Shown: piece after piece, positions 59,401 to 64,000 of the stretch
How the letters are laid out: every line of letters starts with the position of its first letter
Numbering within the stretch: position 1 is the stretch's first letter
DNA from: Phallusia mammillata
Taxonomy: Eukaryota; Chordata; Ascidiacea; Phlebobranchia; Ascidiidae
Assembly: GCA_003260075.1 (NCBI GenBank)
Contig: QLIY01000366.1
Location: 1-64,000 of the forward strand
Direction of reading: 5' to 3'
DNA: 64,000 nucleotides
Notes under the pieces: model-generated
Databases searched by the model: none
Told to the model about the DNA's origin: nothing
The model's input: the letters and a program-made list of their open reading frames with translations, nothing else
Position numbers and translations under genes: made by a program

Positions 59401-62400
59401 CGCCATTTCCCATTTTTTAACGTCCATACGTTGTGCAGCAATTTCCAACTTGGTAACTGTTCTAGCGCAATTATACTGCTATACGTTCCTTTATCAAGCA
59501 AAATGAGCTTAATTAAAGAAACAAAAATTATAAATTCCCAAAGTGAGTTTGATTTCATGTCTACGTGCACAATTTAAAGATATTTGGTGACTACTAATTT
59601 TACTGAAGTTTTAGTCAGCAAACAACCTTATAGGTTCAGCGAGTATCCGCTTAAAGTTAGATTAACGTCACTCACACCAATATGAGAAAATCTCATCCGA
59701 GACGGTCGTGCACGTAAACTTATCAGATTTTTTAACGGCGCTGATGTAAACACACAGAAATACTAAAAGATAACTCAGCCATGCATATACACAGACTTCG
59801 TTGTAAACTCTACACACATACAGACTTTTGCCTTCCACGTAATAAAATGCATCACTTGCATAATTGTATCTTTCAATCGAAAAATATAATAGTAAACAAT
59901 TTCGTACATCTCACGCATATTTTTTGTGCAAACTTTTAACTAAATGTGAGTTATACACAGGTTTTATACACATATTTGCTACAAAACAGCCAACAATTTA
60001 TAAAAATTATTGTGTTCGCTTCGATACACGATGCGCCGGAAATGCACGTCATCATGTGACGTCACAAATAAACACCCCAAGCAACAAAATAAACCGAGTC
60101 GCGTATTTTGCTTGACTAGAAAAAATTATCGGCGTGCTCACAAACAATAGAAGATCGGGCGATTAAAGTGATAAGCTCGGCGCTTCAGTCGTTGTTTGTG
60201 TGTGGTGTAAGCGAAGGCGTTTACTGCGCGGAGCCCGTACACCGATGCACTGTTTGTTTCTGCTCACAACAAGATGATGGCCAGCACACTTCTGCGAATA
60301 GCCGAACTGCTTCGAACCGGTTTGAACTGGTTTTTAATCAACCTAACGTGTTGGTATATTTGTTGTTTGGTCATGACTGTTAAGTAAAAGCTGTAAACAG
60401 GTCGGATACAAATTAAGTTTAAAGTTGAGAAAAATAGGCATTTCGTAAAACGCCTCAACTTGTGAAGCCCCGATGACTGTGATCTTATGGCAGTGTAACG
60501 CTTTGAAAAATCAGGATCCTGTGTTAAATAAATTTAAAAATTTGTCAAATCAAAAAATGTTTCACAGGCAATTTTGAATGTTTTGTGTAAGGTTTTGAAG
60601 TGGTAACGGATGTTTGCACTCAAAAACCTTTGTGAGTGAGAAAAAAAAATATCCCAAGGAAACGCCATTAAAATGTTGTTGCTCATTATTCCACAATCTA
60701 TCAAAACGATTGATTTATGACTGAACTCTACTTCGAGCCAGAGTATGAGTTTTACAAACGACTGCAATCAATAAGCTTGTGATGTGAAATAAACAGTTGG
60801 CTGTTTCATGATATGAGATGGGTGTGCTGACGTTGTAACAGTAAACTACGTGGATCGTGGTCCCGTGGGCTTCTGATCTAGAGCAACGATATAAAAACCA
60901 AACTATTAACTTGTTTGTTCGGCGTAATTATCTCTAGTTCAACGGTTAAAGAAACCACTGCAAATTAAACGAAATGCAAATAGATGCATTCTCGTGATTT
61001 GCTGCTTTTCCCAGTTTTACCAGCTTTCGTGAGTTAACCTATCATATTAAATGACAAAATATTGTCGAAACGTAATGTCACATTGAAATAAGTGATTTTT
61101 TATTGTATGTTTCTTGTTTGGGTTTATTTTAATTTCCACAAGTATGCACAATAAACGGACGAAAAAGTGAATGCCTTTTGACGCAAAAAAATATTGGATA
61201 ACACGTGTGTAATTTTACTTTTTTATCAATTTTATGCAAAAACTTTAAGCGTATTATGTAGCAGTCTACCACACCAATGTGCTTTGTATGTAGTCTTAGA
61301 TTTTTGGATTAAATGACACCGCATTCCCCGACAACCAAACAAGGCATAGAAATCGTATGCAACAGCGTTTGAAATCGGATCAGCGCAAAAACCGCACCTC
61401 AGGAGGGACGCCTTTAGAGTCAAAGCCACAAACAACTATACGAAAATCTCTTACATGCTAATTTTACCACAGAAAAAATTAAAACAAGTCAGTTGGGAAT
61501 GCTTAAGAAGTAGAAAATGCCCACAATTTGCATAAATTTGCCTTTGTGGGGTAATTTTTTACCGATAAACAACCACATATGCAAATTTTTACTTGGTACT
61601 AAGAAACAAAAACAAGAAAAACAGCATTTCCTGACTCATACAGTCACCACTAGTTTTGTTATATTCAAACTTAGATGACTTTCGCAATGCAGTGGCCAAC
61701 ATTCCGCATTAGCCGCAAGTTCACGTTCAAGTGTTCGCAGTAGATGAATGCTGCCGTTCTCAAATAACAAGGTTTGCGAACAAAAAACGAATTATGGTGT
61801 ATTGAGTTCGACCATAGGTGCTTCACTCAATACTTGGGTGATCTACTGTAAACCTGCTTTTCAAACCAAATATCACCTTAATTAAATCGTTAGTGTTAAG
61901 TGGTTTAAATTTCTTACGATTGGTTGGTCGGAATGGCAGATTTATAAAAGTGAATTGGTTTGACACAAATACAACCAACAAAAGCTTTGCGACAGTTTTG
62001 AACTAGTTTTCGTAACTTTGGAGAATTTGGAAGATAAATTAGCAGTGTTTGTTACGCGAAAACTCCTTGTTTTTATTTACGCCTTTCTCTCGTTACGAAA
62101 ATAAAATTAGATTTCTTTACGCGTTCAATCCACATGCCCTAAATAATTTTGTCCCACTAAAATACGACCCCAGAGTCAGATTTACAGGGTTCCCGCGCAA
62201 TTTTTGTTTATAAATTCCATGACTTTTCCAAAACTTTTCAAGAAAAAAAACCCGAATTCCATAACATTAATAAAAAAAAAATCGAGCAATTCCAATAGCA
62301 AAGCTAGAAAAAAGACTTTGGTGTATATGTAGCTGCCCCCCCCCCTTTGAACTAGTTTTCGTAACTTTGGAGAATTTGGAAGATAAATTAGCAATGCTTG

Positions 62401-62923
62401 TTCTGCGAAAACTCCTTGTTTTTGTTTGCGCCTTTCTCTCGTTATGAAAATAAAATTAGATTTCTTAACGCGTTCAATCCACATGCCCTAAATAGGTTTG
62501 GCTCACTAAAATACGACCCCAGAGTCAGATTTAGTCCCGATGAAAAACCTTTTTAAATGCATTTGTAGTTGCCCCCCCCCCCTAAATTCCATAACTTTTC
62601 CAGGTTTTCCATACCCGCGGGAACCCTGGATTTAGTCCCGATGAAAAACCTTTTTAAATGCATTTGTAGTTGTTGTTACATCCAGACGGATTCCTTTTCA
62701 AATTCTATTTTAAAATCCCTGTTGCAACAGAATGTTACAAACTGTACCTTCTTGCACAATGTCCTTTCTCTGGAGTTCCCACTTTGCTCCAAACACTGCT
62801 CCGTTCTTTGGTAGCTGACGTTGTTCTTCCCTGTTAGCCACGTGATCGTTCCGCATCACTAACGGCGCTGTGTACGGGTTGGTTCGCATCGGGACGAATT
62901 TCGAAAGTTTTAAATCAAGCGAT
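50450..62923 (-). CDS. STYK1: STYK1/NOK-like tyrosine kinase (5' end outside window)
   Basis: Seven exons, consistent phases: 62923-62748, 54543-54451, 54121-53919, 52261-52112, 51381-51227, 51135-50998, 50870-50450; 444 residues, amino terminus missing. The juxtamembrane part ends AKWELQRKDIVQEG. Then: P-loop IIGRGNFGVV, VAVKSL lysine, helix C FLAEMALLISLGHH, LLVTEYMTYGDLLHFLWDA, catalytic loop IIHGDVAARNIL, ISDFGLAND, and WSFGILLYEMVTLGAAPYPS. The last segment, HGD in place of HRD and GDLLHFLW are those of vertebrate STYK1 as I recall it; STYK1 lacks DFG, which is kept here, so this protein may be an active kinase. A 100-residue acidic, Asn/Gly-rich tail follows the kinase domain. Single-pass membrane topology is known for the family, but that part is not in the window. 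The first intron seen is 8.2 kb. Plain divergent receptor kinase is the alternative. Confidence 0.88.
53285..53483. repeat. Duplication around a 10-C run (kinase intron)
   Basis: The segment aaggagaatacaaaagccga through tttacccattttat occurs on both sides of 53381-53390 with small differences. Confidence 0.75.
53500..53675. repeat. Duplication around a 12-C run (kinase intron)
   Basis: The segment agatcttgtatatcgcgtaa through cagccctgaaacg occurs on both sides of 53584-53595. One copy has an extra gtag (agctaaggtagac/agctaagac). Confidence 0.75.
54600..56470. other. First part of the 8.2-kb kinase intron, nothing seen
   Basis: A tRNA-like B box (gtgggttcgaatttt, minus strand, about 55715) stands alone. 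No nested gene. Confidence 0.45.
56476..57058. mobile_element. Non-autonomous hAT-like element (583 bp)
   Basis: Perfect 8-bp duplications tcttagct (56468-56475 and 57059-57066). Ends caggacttcccaaactgg and agtttgggaagccctg are inverted repeats. GGGGTCG motifs occur near both ends. Its right end matches 17142-17188. Confidence 0.88.
57246..57412. repeat. Duplication around a 10-C run
   Basis: The segment tttacaaactatttgatacc through cacaacaactt occurs on both sides of 57326-57335; one copy has ctctgcgg where the other has cag. Confidence 0.75.
57420..61980. other. Rest of the kinase intron, no gene recognised
   Basis: Several frames of 60-117 codons on both strands show no domain or splice-site support. 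CRE-type TGACGTCA motifs occur at about 58168 and 60057. Nothing stronger was seen. Confidence 0.5.
61990..62571. repeat. Allelic duplication of the MITE flank
   Basis: The segment tttgaactagttttcgtaac through accccagagtcagattta is present at about 61996-62184 and 62346-62534 with about ten differences, for example cagtgtttgttacg/caatgcttgttctg. Confidence 0.8.
62185..62628. mobile_element. MITE present in one haplotype, absent in the other
   Basis: The ends cagggttcccgcg and cgcgggaaccctg are exact 13-bp inverted repeats, flanked by gattta (62179-62184 and 62629-62634). Between them, set off by C runs (62336-62345 and 62572-62582), the assembly has inserted a second copy of the flank in which cagatttagtcccgatg is uninterrupted. 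So the element itself is split and the empty allele is embedded in it. Confidence 0.8.
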
Positions 62924-64000
62924 CTGAAATAAAGTAATAAAGAAGTTTATTTGGCGCAAACGTATTTTATATGAAATTACAGTACGGTGCATAATATGGC
63001 AAGGGGTATCTAGTAATAGGTGATTAAAATGGTGCCAACTATTTTGAGGCTGTAACACAACATTCAAAAAGCGCAAAACTAAATTTAAAACAAGACGCGT
63101 AAAGGTTGCTTTCTTATCTCGCTAGAAAAGCCATCACGAGACCCTGCGAACCGATCAACGATCGCCAACTGGACATGTCAATCCCAATCGCAAAGTTTGA
63201 AACGTATTTGTCACAAAAATAAGTATGGAAAGGAAAAGGACAACATCAAAAGTAAACCCTGTGCAAAAAGACATTTGAAATGGGTTAAATTAAAATTAAA
63301 AACAAACGTTTGACAAAACGGATGCACAGCTTTTAGCAAAATGCAGAAATCAGCCATGAAAATAAAAACGGGCAAGGGTGAATGCTATAACAGTTTGAGT
63401 TTATTTGCGCACTAATGTATGGTTAAAGGTTTGGTGGCCCACAGCAGTTTGTGACCTTTGTGTTGTTGATCTCAACAGCCACCACAAAATTAAAAATGCG
63501 GTGCAGTGTGTTTCAGCCAAGCAACCGCTTAAAGCTGTTTGTACCTAAAATACGCTTTCGGAATGTCATTTATTCGCAGTATTTGAAACTAAGACATTTA
63601 GAACAGAATTAAAATGTAAGACCTTAGAACAGATAAGGTAAATATGTTAGCTACATCAACCAAACATTTTAATGCTTTCAAAATTGTTTTATTCCAATCC
63701 CAACATAAAAGATTTGATAGATTCATTTATATATGTAAGTCTATGTCTAAAAGTTTCACTTTTTCTTGAATAGGCTTTCAAACCTTTTATTCCGAAAAAA
63801 ATCACAGAAAGTGTTTTGATTTTAAATAATTCTTTTCTTTAAAATTTTTTAGTACGAAAATATAAAATATAAATCTTTCTTATACTGGGTACAGATATGC
63901 ACACTGCAGTATAAAATTAAGAATTTGTTAGTAGTGGACATATAAAGCCACATACAATCATGTCGGTTTAAACGATTTAAATCCCACAGACCCACTGCAT
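62924..64000. other. Upstream intron of the kinase gene, no exon found
   Basis: I looked on the minus strand for a signal peptide or transmembrane exon and found none that I can support. Confidence 0.45.

Noticed and set aside
59280..59570. Minus frame of 96 codons in the kinase intron
   Set aside because: No motif or splice support, and an overlapping plus frame of similar length.
21218..62923. One large receptor gene joining the FGFR-like ectodomain with the tyrosine kinase
   Set aside because: Both are on the minus strand, but the kinase lies upstream of the Ig exon in transcription order, with HNF1 and POLR3D in between, and the Ig frame ends in its own stop. The kinase is of STYK1 type, not FGFR type.

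Overview
The window is eukaryotic: genes are split by introns with GT-AG borders, coding density is low, the sequence is AT-rich and it is full of DNA transposons. The gene set (a single HNF1 with vertebrate-type POU and divergent homeodomains, a STYK1-like tyrosine kinase, an FGFR-type ectodomain), short introns with GTAAG/GTGAG donors, and very high allelic divergence fit an invertebrate chordate. An ascidian tunicate is my best guess; this is inference, since no ribosomal or mitochondrial marker is present.

Four recognisable protein genes all lie on the minus strand, in transcription order: a STYK1/NOK-like tyrosine kinase (62923 to 50450, 5' end outside the window), HNF1 (47850 to 35708, 15 exons, 1081 residues, phases consistent throughout), POLR3D, the RPC4 subunit of RNA polymerase III (31799 to 24727, 11 exons, with one in-frame stop codon), and a kinase-less FGFR-like membrane protein in one exon (22225 to 21218). 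They do not form an operon or a pathway; HNF1 is a DNA-binding regulator, POLR3D is housekeeping, and the two others are surface or signalling proteins. Between them, only orphan exons are seen: a carboxylesterase-type exon (plus, about 19.65-19.94 kb), two cysteine-containing putative terminal exons (4151-4294 plus, 19519-19285 minus) and an unidentified internal exon (14352-14252 minus).

The left 20 kb is repeat-rich: the 3' end of an L1-type LINE, a ~105-bp satellite, a 910-bp segment present twice, and a BED-finger hAT transposon with an 8-bp target duplication, interrupted by a 293-N gap. At least eight further non-autonomous elements with 8-bp target duplications (hAT type) are scattered through introns and intergenic DNA, including three copies of one family and a 1.74-kb element in a POLR3D intron.

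The most pervasive anomaly is technical. More than 20 runs of C or G, mostly exactly 10-12 long, are inserted in the sequence, and most are flanked by two slightly different copies of the same local sequence. They look like joins between unmerged haplotype contigs. Several give direct evidence of allelic differences such as transposon presence or absence, and one lies inside the FGFR-like gene. Any repeat count or reading frame across these runs should be treated with caution. I did not find a convincing entirely new system; the best biological leads are the kinase-less FGFR-like gene, the STYK1-like kinase that keeps a DFG motif beside an HGD catalytic loop, the HNF1 with a 400-residue linker, and the POLR3D stop codon.
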